A stretch of DNA of 64,000 nucleotides. It comes from Vibrio maritimus (GTDB lineage: Bacteria > Pseudomonadota > Gammaproteobacteria > Enterobacterales > Vibrionaceae). The DNA lies in NCBI RefSeq assembly GCF_021441885.1, contig NZ_CP090438.1, forward strand, positions 372,001-436,000, read 5' to 3'. Under the pieces are notes generated by a model. It was not told the origin of the DNA and made no database searches. It saw nothing but the letters and a program-made list of their open reading frames with translations. Shown in pieces: positions 1 to 6,059 of the stretch. Every line of letters starts with the position of its first letter. Positions within the stretch are counted from its first letter, which is position 1. The position numbers and the translations under genes are program-made.

Positions 1-18
1 ATCCCTCCCTCACCGCCA
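1..18 (+). tRNA. 3' end of tRNA-Ser (partial)
   Basis: The first 18 bases match the last part of the T stem, the acceptor 3' strand and the CCA end of a serine tRNA of the GCU type (CTCACCGCCA end). The rest of the gene lies left of the window, so the anticodon is not visible. Support comes from context: in E. coli the serV tRNA-Ser(GCU) directly precedes an argVYZQ array of tRNA-Arg(ACG), the same order seen here. Isoacceptor assignment is inference. Confidence 0.7.
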
Positions 19-21
19 TTT

Positions 22-46
22 ATTGACTGTTTCAGTCAATTTTTTT
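22..46 (+). terminator. Intrinsic terminator after tRNA-Ser
   Basis: ATTGACTG and CAGTCAAT form an 8-bp stem with a TTT loop, followed by six T. It separates the tRNA-Ser unit from the tRNA-Arg array, so the array probably has its own promoter. Confidence 0.8.
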
Positions 47-75
47 GTTCAAAAAGAAATTAAATGTGATATGCT
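45..75 (+). promoter_or_regulatory. Putative promoter of the tRNA-Arg array
   Basis: An extended -10 (TGA followed by TATGCT at 70-75) has a weak -35 (TTGTTC at 45-50) 19 bp upstream. Transcription would start near 82, about 6 nt before the first mature tRNA. The long spacer and weak -35 make this tentative; the position after a terminator and before a tRNA array supports it. Confidence 0.4.
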
Positions 76-83
76 TCACAACC
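62..83 (+). promoter_or_regulatory. CRP-like palindrome over the tRNA-Arg promoter
   Basis: TGTGATATGCTTCACA at 65-80 matches the CRP core TGTGA-N6-TCACA at all ten defined positions, preceded by AAA as in strong sites. It contains the putative -10 element, a position where binding would be expected to block RNA polymerase. Only the sequence match is seen; regulation is inferred. Confidence 0.5.
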
Positions 84-87
84 TTGC

Positions 88-164
88 GCGCTCGTAGCTC
101 AGCTGGATAGAGTACCTGGCTACGAACCAGGCGGTCGAAGGTTCGAATCCTTCCGAGCGCGCCA
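88..164 (+). tRNA. tRNA-Arg(ACG), copy 1
   Basis: This 77-nt cloverleaf has acceptor GCGCTCG paired with CGAGCGC, anticodon loop CTACGAA (anticodon ACG, read as ICG after A34 deamination), T loop TTCGAAT and an encoded CCA. It decodes CGU, CGC and CGA. It is the first of five copies with identical mature sequence. Confidence 0.97.
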
Positions 165-267
165 TTCTCTCTTTTTGTAGAGGATGCCCTTTGGGAAAGG
201 ACTTTCTCTTATAGAGAAAAAAGGGTAATGCCCTGTAACGTCAAATGACAATGCGAAAACTTATTGC

Positions 268-344
268 GCGCTCGTAGCTCAGCTGGATAGAGTACCTGGC
301 TACGAACCAGGCGGTCGAAGGTTCGAATCCTTCCGAGCGCGCCA
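268..344 (+). tRNA. tRNA-Arg(ACG), copy 2
   Basis: The mature sequence is identical to copy 1, with anticodon ACG in loop CTACGAA and encoded CCA. The preceding spacer of about 100 nt is the longest in the array. Confidence 0.97.
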
Positions 345-423
345 TTCTCTTTGAAAGAGCGTTCTTTTTGAAAGAGACAGGGGAAGCCCTGCATCGTTAA
401 CTGACAACACGAAAATTTGTTGC

Positions 424-500
424 GCGCTCGTAGCTCAGCTGGATAGAGTACCTGGCTACGAACCAGGCGGTCGAAGGTTCGAATCCTTCCGAGCGCGCCA
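424..500 (+). tRNA. tRNA-Arg(ACG), copy 3
   Basis: The mature sequence is identical to copy 1, including encoded CCA. The spacer before it shares the CCCTGC...GACAA block found in the other spacers. Confidence 0.97.
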
Positions 501-567
501 TTCATTCTACTTTGTAGAGAAAAGGGTAATGCCCTGCAGCGTCGAATGACAATGCGAAAACTGTTGC

Positions 568-644
568 GCGCTCGTAGCTCAGCTGGATAGAGTACCTGGC
601 TACGAACCAGGCGGTCGAAGGTTCGAATCCTTCCGAGCGCGCCA
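568..644 (+). tRNA. tRNA-Arg(ACG), copy 4
   Basis: The mature sequence is identical to copy 1, with encoded CCA. It lies exactly 144 bp after copy 3, consistent with tandem duplication of a unit made of one tRNA plus one spacer. Confidence 0.97.
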
Positions 645-712
645 TTTTCTTTCTTTACAGAGACCTAGGGTATTGCCCTGCAGCGTCGAATGACAATGCA
701 AAAATTTGTTGC

Positions 713-789
713 GCGCTCGTAGCTCAGCTGGATAGAGTACCTGGCTACGAACCAGGCGGTCGAAGGTTCGAATCCTTCCGAGCGCGCCA
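713..789 (+). tRNA. tRNA-Arg(ACG), copy 5
   Basis: The mature sequence is identical to copy 1, with encoded CCA. It lies 145 bp after copy 4 and is the last member, directly followed by an intrinsic terminator. Confidence 0.97.
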
Positions 790-798
790 TTCTTTTGG

Positions 799-822
799 AA
801 CCTCGCTTCGGCGGGGTTTTTT
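799..822 (+). terminator. Terminator of the tRNA-Arg array
   Basis: CCTCGC and GCGGGG form a GC-rich stem (one T-G pair) closed by a TTCG tetraloop and followed by six T, directly after the last tRNA. Confidence 0.9.
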
Positions 823-1059
823 ATTAACAAAAATTTATCATATCAATAACCTTATTATTACAACGCAATGTTTTTAAACGAAAAATTGCGGTAATTTTAA
901 GCGTGTCCCAGTTTTTCAACTTTAGTTTGTTTATGTTGAGATCTCATGTGAGGTCATAGTATGAAGTTCTGTGTAAGCCTAAATACACCATAAATTGTCG
1001 TGTGCATCATAGTTTTTCATTCGAATGACGTTTTAATGACGGCGTAAGATTAAACAAAA

Positions 1060-1087
1060 TTGACAAACTTTCACCAATCGAGATAAT
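1060..1087 (+). promoter_or_regulatory. Sigma-70 promoter of oadGAB
   Basis: A perfect -35 TTGACA (1060-1065), 16-bp spacer and -10 GATAAT (1082-1087) lie about 110 bp before oadG. Just after the expected start, CTTGCA and TGCAAG (1097-1117) form a 6-bp inverted repeat around a 9-nt centre, a possible operator or leader hairpin. Nothing else recognisable is seen in the 823-1198 gap. Confidence 0.6.
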
Positions 1088-1198
1088 CCTAGACCTCTTG
1101 CAATGGATCGATGCAAGGCCATTGTGAGTCAATCAGTGAGCAGTGACGCCACAAAAACGATTGAGTAACTTGTCAGGATGACAAAGAAAGGAAGCAAC

Positions 1199-1456
1199 AT
1201 GACTAATATTGGAAGCCTGCTAGGAGATGCAGCCACCCTCATGCTAACGGGTATGGCCGTGGTATTTGTATTCCTAACAATCCTCGTTTATCTCGTTCGG
1301 TTAATGTCAAAATTGGTACCAGAAGAAGTACCAGAACCGATCGCAGTTCCTACTCAGAATAAAACCCAACCATCCCCCTCAAATGGTGTTAGCCCGAATG
1401 TGGTGGCAGCAATTTCTGCCGCTGTCCATCAATACCGCACTTCGGCCGCTAAATAG
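1199..1456 (+). CDS. oadG: Oxaloacetate decarboxylase gamma chain
   Basis: This 85-residue protein is the small membrane subunit of the Na+-translocating oxaloacetate decarboxylase. It has one N-terminal transmembrane helix (about residues 10-34, rich in Leu/Val/Phe) and a Pro-rich cytoplasmic tail ending in a short basic segment. In the family, OadG holds OadA and OadB together and carries a zinc site near its C terminus. The ATG at 1199 follows AAAGGAAG at good spacing; an upstream in-frame ATG at 1178 has no comparable ribosome site. It is first in the oadGAB operon, with oadA 30 nt downstream. Confidence 0.9.
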   Translation: MTNIGSLLGDAATLMLTGMAVVFVFLTILVYLVRLMSKLVPEEVPEPIAVPTQNKTQPSPSNGVSPNVVAAISAAVHQYRTSAAK

Positions 1457-1492
1457 ATTGAGTTAAAAAAGCTTAAAAAGGAGTTTATGAGC

Positions 1493-3283
1493 ATGTCTAA
1501 ACCACTTGCTATCACGGACGTGGTACTTCGTGACGCCCACCAATCTTTGTTTGCTACGCGCATGCGTATTGAAGATATGTTACCGATCGCAGCCGAGCTT
1601 GATAAGGTTGGCTACTGGTCCCTAGAAACGTGGGGGGGAGCGACCTTTGATGCCTGTATTCGATTCTTGGGTGAAGATCCATGGGAGCGTTTGCGCGAGC
1701 TAAAAAAGGCCATGCCGAACACACCTATGCAAATGCTACTTCGTGGTCAAAACCTACTGGGTTATCGCCACTATGCAGATGACGTTGTTGAAAAGTTTGT
1801 TGAGCGTGCACACGCCAATGGTATGGATGTGTTCCGTATCTTTGATGCGATGAACGATGTTCGTAACTTTGAAAAAGCAGTGAAAGCAGCTGTTGATGTC
1901 GGCGCACATGCTCAGGGCACGCTGTCTTATACGACAAGCCCAGTTCACAACACCGATACTTGGGTCGATCTTGCTAAGCGTCTTGAAGACTTAGGCTGTC
2001 ACTCTCTATGTATTAAAGATATGTCGGGTCTGCTAAAGCCTTACGAGGCAGAAGAGCTGATTTCTCGCATCAAAGCATCTTGTGAAGTGCCGCTTGCGCT
2101 GCACTGCCACGCGACAACGGGTCTGTCTACTGCGACAGCAGTGAAAGCGGTAGAAGCTGGGGTCGATATTCTAGATACTGCAATCTCGTCGATGAGCCAA
2201 ACCTATGGTCACACGCCAACAGAAACTGTTGTCGCGATGCTACAAGGTACTGAGCGCGACACCAACCTAAAACTCGAGCAGATCGAACCTATCGCTGCTT
2301 ATTTCCGCGAAGTTCGCAAGAAGTATGCGAAGTGGGAAGGTCAGTTGAAAGGTGTGGATTCTCGCATCCTAATTGCTCAGGTACCTGGTGGCATGCTGAC
2401 CAATATGGAAGGTCAGCTAAAAGAGCAAGGTGCCGCGGATCGCATCGATGAGGTTCTAGAAGAGATCCCACGCGTTCGTGAAGATCTTGGCTTTATTCCT
2501 CTGGTAACGCCAACCTCACAGATCGTCGGTACTCAGGCGGTTATCAACGTACTGACTGGTGAGCGCTATAAGAGCATCACTAAAGAGACTGCCGGTGTTC
2601 TTAAAGGCGAATACGGTAAAGCGCCAGCGGAAGTCAACGCTGAGCTTCAAGCAAAAGTGCTTGAAGGTGGTGAAGCGATTACCTGTCGCCCAGCCGATCT
2701 ACTCGAAGCTGAGCTACATACGCTGACTGATGACTTGTTACAGAAAGCGAAAGCAGAGGGCATTTCTCTAGCAGAAGACACTGTGGATGATGTTCTTACT
2801 TACGCACTTTTCCCACAAGTTGGTCTTAAGTTCCTAAAAAATCGTCACAACCCAGATGCATTTGAACCAGCGCCAGGTAAAGAAGATGCGAAGCCTGCTG
2901 CGCCTGTAGCAGCGCCAGTAACGTCTGCTCAAGGTATCGAAGCATATAGCGTGAAGGTTGATGGTCAGGTTTATGATGTTGAAGTAGGACCAAAAGGTGA
3001 ACTGACGTCAGTAACGCCAGCAATTGCTCCTGCAGCCGCTGCACCAGCGCCATCTCCAGCAGCAACCAATGTTGAGGCGGTATCTGCGCCGCTAGCGGGC
3101 AACATCTTTAAGGTTAATGTCGCTTCTGGTGCGCAAGTTCAAGAAGGCGATGTCCTATTGATCCTCGAAGCGATGAAGATGGAAACGGAAGTTCGCGCAG
3201 CGCAAAGCGGCGTGGTTCAAGATGTACACGTTAAAGAAGGCGATGCCGTTGTTGTTGGCGCGCCTCTTGTTAGCTTAGCGTAA
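1493..3283 (+). CDS. oadA: Oxaloacetate decarboxylase alpha chain
   Basis: This biotin-dependent carboxyltransferase removes the carboxylate of oxaloacetate to give pyruvate and carboxybiotin, which OadB then decarboxylates. The protein has an N-terminal HMGL-like TIM barrel (starts KPLAITDVVLRDAHQS), a PYC/OADA helical domain, an Ala/Pro-rich linker (about residues 465-530) and a C-terminal biotinyl domain. The domain has EAMKMET with the biotinylated lysine at about residue 562. Two starts are possible: ATG 1487 lies only 3 nt from AAGGAG, while ATG 1493 has normal spacing and gives the usual MSKPLAIT start, so 1493 is preferred. Confidence 0.96.
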   Translation: MSKPLAITDVVLRDAHQSLFATRMRIEDMLPIAAELDKVGYWSLETWGGATFDACIRFLGEDPWERLRELKKAMPNTPMQMLLRGQNLLGYRHYADDVVEKFVERAHANGMDVFRIFDAMNDVRNFEKAVKAAVDVGAHAQGTLSYTTSPVHNTDTWVDLAKRLEDLGCHSLCIKDMSGLLKPYEAEELISRIKASCEVPLALHCHATTGLSTATAVKAVEAGVDILDTAISSMSQTYGHTPTETVVAMLQGTERDTNLKLEQIEPIAAYFREVRKKYAKWEGQLKGVDSRILIAQVPGGMLTNMEGQLKEQGAADRIDEVLEEIPRVREDLGFIPLVTPTSQIVGTQAVINVLTGERYKSITKETAGVLKGEYGKAPAEVNAELQAKVLEGGEAITCRPADLLEAELHTLTDDLLQKAKAEGISLAEDTVDDVLTYALFPQVGLKFLKNRHNPDAFEPAPGKEDAKPAAPVAAPVTSAQGIEAYSVKVDGQVYDVEVGPKGELTSVTPAIAPAAAAPAPSPAATNVEAVSAPLAGNIFKVNVASGAQVQEGDVLLILEAMKMETEVRAAQSGVVQDVHVKEGDAVVVGAPLVSLA

Positions 3284-3292
3284 GGGAGCACC

Positions 3293-4423
3293 ATGGAAGG
3301 ATTGATGACCTTATGGTCAGAAACAGGGATCGCTAACTTTGAATTCGGCCAGATCTGCATGATCTTGGTCGGATGCATCTTGTTGTACTTGGCGATTCGC
3401 AAAGGGTTTGAGCCGCTGCTTCTATTGCCAATCGGTTTTGGTGCAGTGTTGGCCAATATCCCTAATGCGGGCTTTACTGAGCCGGGTGGTCTGCTGTACT
3501 ACGTCTACTATATCGGTATTGAATCAGGTGTATTCCCGCTGCTCATCTTTATGGGCGTGGGTGCGATGACGGACTTTGGTGCCCTTATTGCTAACCCGAA
3601 AACGCTATGGTTAGGCGCAGCGGCACAGTTTGGTATCTTTGCGACCTTATTTGGCGCGATCTTGCTGAACTACGTACCTGGTATGGAGTTTTCCATGCAG
3701 GATGCGGCATCAATCGCTATTATCGGTGGTGCCGACGGTCCAACCGCGATTTTCTTAGCGAGCCGACTGTCTCCTGATTTACTTGGGGCAATCGCGGTAG
3801 CAGCCTACAGCTACATGGCATTGGTACCTATTATTCAGCCGCCAATCATGAAGGCACTTACCACGCCTGAAGAGCGTACCATCAAGATGGCTCAGCTGCG
3901 CCACGTTAGCAAAGGCGAGAAGGTTCTGTTCCCTCTTGCCGTGCTATTGATGACGATTTTGTTCTTGCCATCAGCAACGCCTCTGGTTGGTATGTTCTGT
4001 CTTGGTAACTTGATGCGTGAAGCGGGTGTTGTCGATCGACTATCGAAGACGGCGCAAAATGAGCTGATCAACATCGTCACCATCTTCTTGGGTCTAGGAG
4101 TGGGTTCTAAGCTTCAAGCTGAGCAGTTCCTGAACTTCGAGACCTTGGGCATCCTAGCTCTTGGTGCTGTGGCGTTCAGTATCGGTACTGGCGCGGGTGT
4201 ATTGATGGCGAAGCTCCTCAATAAGTACTCAAAAGAAGACATCAACCCTCTTATTGGTGCTGCAGGGGTTTCTGCTGTACCAATGGCGGCGCGTGTAGTA
4301 AACAAAGTAGGTTTGCAGGCTAATCCGCAAAACTTCCTGCTGATGCATGCAATGGGACCAAACGTCGCAGGCGTATTGGGCTCCGCCGTAGCTGCGGGTA
4401 TCTTGTTAGCTCTGGTTGGCTAG
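3293..4423 (+). CDS. oadB: Oxaloacetate decarboxylase beta chain, Na+ pump
   Basis: This 376-residue multi-spanning inner-membrane protein decarboxylates carboxybiotin and couples this to export of Na+. The GGADGPTAIF motif (Asp at about residue 148) is the conserved membrane-embedded cation site of the OadB/GcdB/MmdB family. Hydrophobic helices fill most of the chain. The ATG follows AAGGGAG, 9 nt after oadA, so the operon order is G-A-B. Together the three subunits ferment or dissipate oxaloacetate while energising the membrane with Na+, fitting a marine lifestyle. Confidence 0.95.
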   Translation: MEGLMTLWSETGIANFEFGQICMILVGCILLYLAIRKGFEPLLLLPIGFGAVLANIPNAGFTEPGGLLYYVYYIGIESGVFPLLIFMGVGAMTDFGALIANPKTLWLGAAAQFGIFATLFGAILLNYVPGMEFSMQDAASIAIIGGADGPTAIFLASRLSPDLLGAIAVAAYSYMALVPIIQPPIMKALTTPEERTIKMAQLRHVSKGEKVLFPLAVLLMTILFLPSATPLVGMFCLGNLMREAGVVDRLSKTAQNELINIVTIFLGLGVGSKLQAEQFLNFETLGILALGAVAFSIGTGAGVLMAKLLNKYSKEDINPLIGAAGVSAVPMAARVVNKVGLQANPQNFLLMHAMGPNVAGVLGSAVAAGILLALVG

Positions 4424-4447
4424 CACCAACAACTGCATTTGATAAAC

Positions 4448-4475
4448 AAAAGGGAAGCGCGAGCTTCCCTTTTTG
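4448..4475 (+). terminator. Terminator of oadGAB
   Basis: AAAGGGAAGC and GCTTCCCTTT form a 10-bp stem around GCGA, followed by a T run. Confidence 0.9.
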
Positions 4476-4633
4476 CGTTACTAGCTCAGTGTCTCAGGCG
4501 ACTTACCGGAATCAAACGCACAGCTAAAGTGATTGAATTTGTTACATACTTGCTATTGAGTGATGAAAAGTTAATCTAGACTCAACTATGGAAATCGTTA
4601 CTATGAAGTCTTGATTAGGAAGAGGAAGCTGCA

Positions 4634-5584
4634 ATGAAGTGTAAACAGATCGTGATTCCAGAATTTGGTTCAGCAGAGGTATTGGCGTTTCAAGAGATTG
4701 AGGTTCCACAGCCTCAGGCAGGAGAAGTTCTGGTAAAGGTTGCCTACTCTGGAATCAATCCGATTGATGTGAAAACTCGTGCAGGTCTTGGTTGGGCGGC
4801 TGCAGAGAACAAAGACAATCTTCCTTGGGTTCCCGGCTATGACATCGCCGGTTCGATTGAAGGATTGGGCGAGGGTGCTAATGAGTTCGAAATAGGGCAA
4901 GAAGTCGTTGGCTTTATCGGTTTCCCTGTTCGAGGTGGTGGCTACAGCCAGTACGTATGTGTTCCTGAGTCAGAGTTAACTCCGATTCCTAATTCCGTCA
5001 CACTTGAAGCGGCCGCAGCGTTGCCGCTGGCAGGTCAAACCGCGGCACAAGCAATCAATAAAGCACAAGTTCAAGAAGGGGAACGAGTGTTGATTTTAGC
5101 GGGTGCAGGTGGTGTCGGTCATATCGCCGTTCAAATCGCTGTCGCAGCAAAAGCAGAAGTGTATACCACGTGCAGTGAGCGTAATCTTGATTATTTGGCC
5201 ACCTTGGGCGCGCATGCCATTAACTATGAGTTTGCACCGGCATCCGAGCGTGTAAGTGACGTCGATGTGCTTATCGATCTTGTTGGTGGTGATACGGCTT
5301 TAGATGCGCTGAAATGTTTGAAAGATAATGCGCGAGTCGTGACGATCCCTACGATAACCGCAGAGCTAGTGTGTGAAAAAGCCAAGCTTCTTGGCTTTGA
5401 AGCAAGTGGTATGTTGGTATCGCCAGATACTAAACAGATGGAAACCTTACTTTATATGGTGGGCGTTGGGTTGCTGAAAACGGAGATCCAACAAGTCTAC
5501 CCTTATCAACAAGTGGTGGCTGCTCATCAGCAGGTAGAAACCAGCCGCACGCGCGGTAAAGTACTTCTTAATATGCAATGCTAG
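4634..5584 (+). CDS. NADP-dependent quinone oxidoreductase-like protein
   Basis: This medium-chain dehydrogenase/reductase of the zinc-free quinone reductase group has 316 residues. The N-terminal GroES-like domain has the GEVLVKVAYSGINPIDVKTR pattern, and the Rossmann fold has the nucleotide-binding LILAGAGGVGHIAVQIA at about residues 156-172. No structural or catalytic zinc cysteine cluster is visible, which separates it from alcohol dehydrogenases. It probably reduces quinones or alpha,beta-unsaturated carbonyls with NADPH; the natural substrate is unknown. Its last codons overlap the start of yqaA by 7 nt, so the two genes are translationally coupled. Confidence 0.8.
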   Translation: MKCKQIVIPEFGSAEVLAFQEIEVPQPQAGEVLVKVAYSGINPIDVKTRAGLGWAAAENKDNLPWVPGYDIAGSIEGLGEGANEFEIGQEVVGFIGFPVRGGGYSQYVCVPESELTPIPNSVTLEAAAALPLAGQTAAQAINKAQVQEGERVLILAGAGGVGHIAVQIAVAAKAEVYTTCSERNLDYLATLGAHAINYEFAPASERVSDVDVLIDLVGGDTALDALKCLKDNARVVTIPTITAELVCEKAKLLGFEASGMLVSPDTKQMETLLYMVGVGLLKTEIQQVYPYQQVVAAHQQVETSRTRGKVLLNMQC

Positions 5585-6033
5585 AAACGTTTTCTCAATT
5601 CCTTGCGGAGTCTTGGTTCGCCGACTCCGCTCTCGCTGTTCTTTTTATCTCTGGATTTTTAAGTGCAACACTTCTCCCGGGCGGCTCTGAAGCAGGTCTT
5701 ATTGCTACATTGAGCCTGCAACAGTATTCGCCCGTATGGGTTATTATCGTCGCCACGATAGGTAACACCTTAGGTGGTCTCACTAATTATTGGATAGGGA
5801 TTTGGTTACCAAATCGAACTCAAAACGAGAAGCATGGTCATAAAGCCATGGCTTGGCTACAAAAATATGGGTATTGGAGCTTGTTATTTAGCTGGCTACC
5901 CGTCATTGGCGACCCTCTCTGTTTAGCGGCAGGGTGGCTAAGAATGAAATTTCTGCCTTGTGTTGTTTTGATCGCTATAGGTAAGGCTCTGCGCTATATG
6001 GTGCTTACGGCCTTGTTCTACGGTCTATTCTAG
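5578..6033 (+). CDS. yqaA: DedA-like membrane protein YqaA
   Basis: This 151-residue YqaA-family protein belongs to the DedA/SNARE-associated superfamily of inner-membrane proteins. Family-typical pieces are FISGFLSATLLPGGSEA near the N terminus, a glycine-rich re-entrant region with GNTLGGLTNYWIG, and a C-terminal LPVIGDPLCLAAGWLRM segment. DedA relatives are linked to lipid-carrier flipping and envelope homeostasis, but the role of YqaA is not settled. E. coli also has yqaA close to gshA, so this location is conserved. The start ATG lies inside the 3' end of the oxidoreductase gene. Confidence 0.85.
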   Translation: MLETFSQFLAESWFADSALAVLFISGFLSATLLPGGSEAGLIATLSLQQYSPVWVIIVATIGNTLGGLTNYWIGIWLPNRTQNEKHGHKAMAWLQKYGYWSLLFSWLPVIGDPLCLAAGWLRMKFLPCVVLIAIGKALRYMVLTALFYGLF

Positions 6034-6059
6034 TTTTCTCGATCTTTTAAGGAGCTCTT

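Noticed and set aside
209..830. Minus-strand reading frames across the tRNA array giving repeated RIRTFDRLVRSQVLYPAE-type peptides
   Set aside because: They are antisense translations of the tRNA-Arg genes. This peptide is a well-known false protein in databases.
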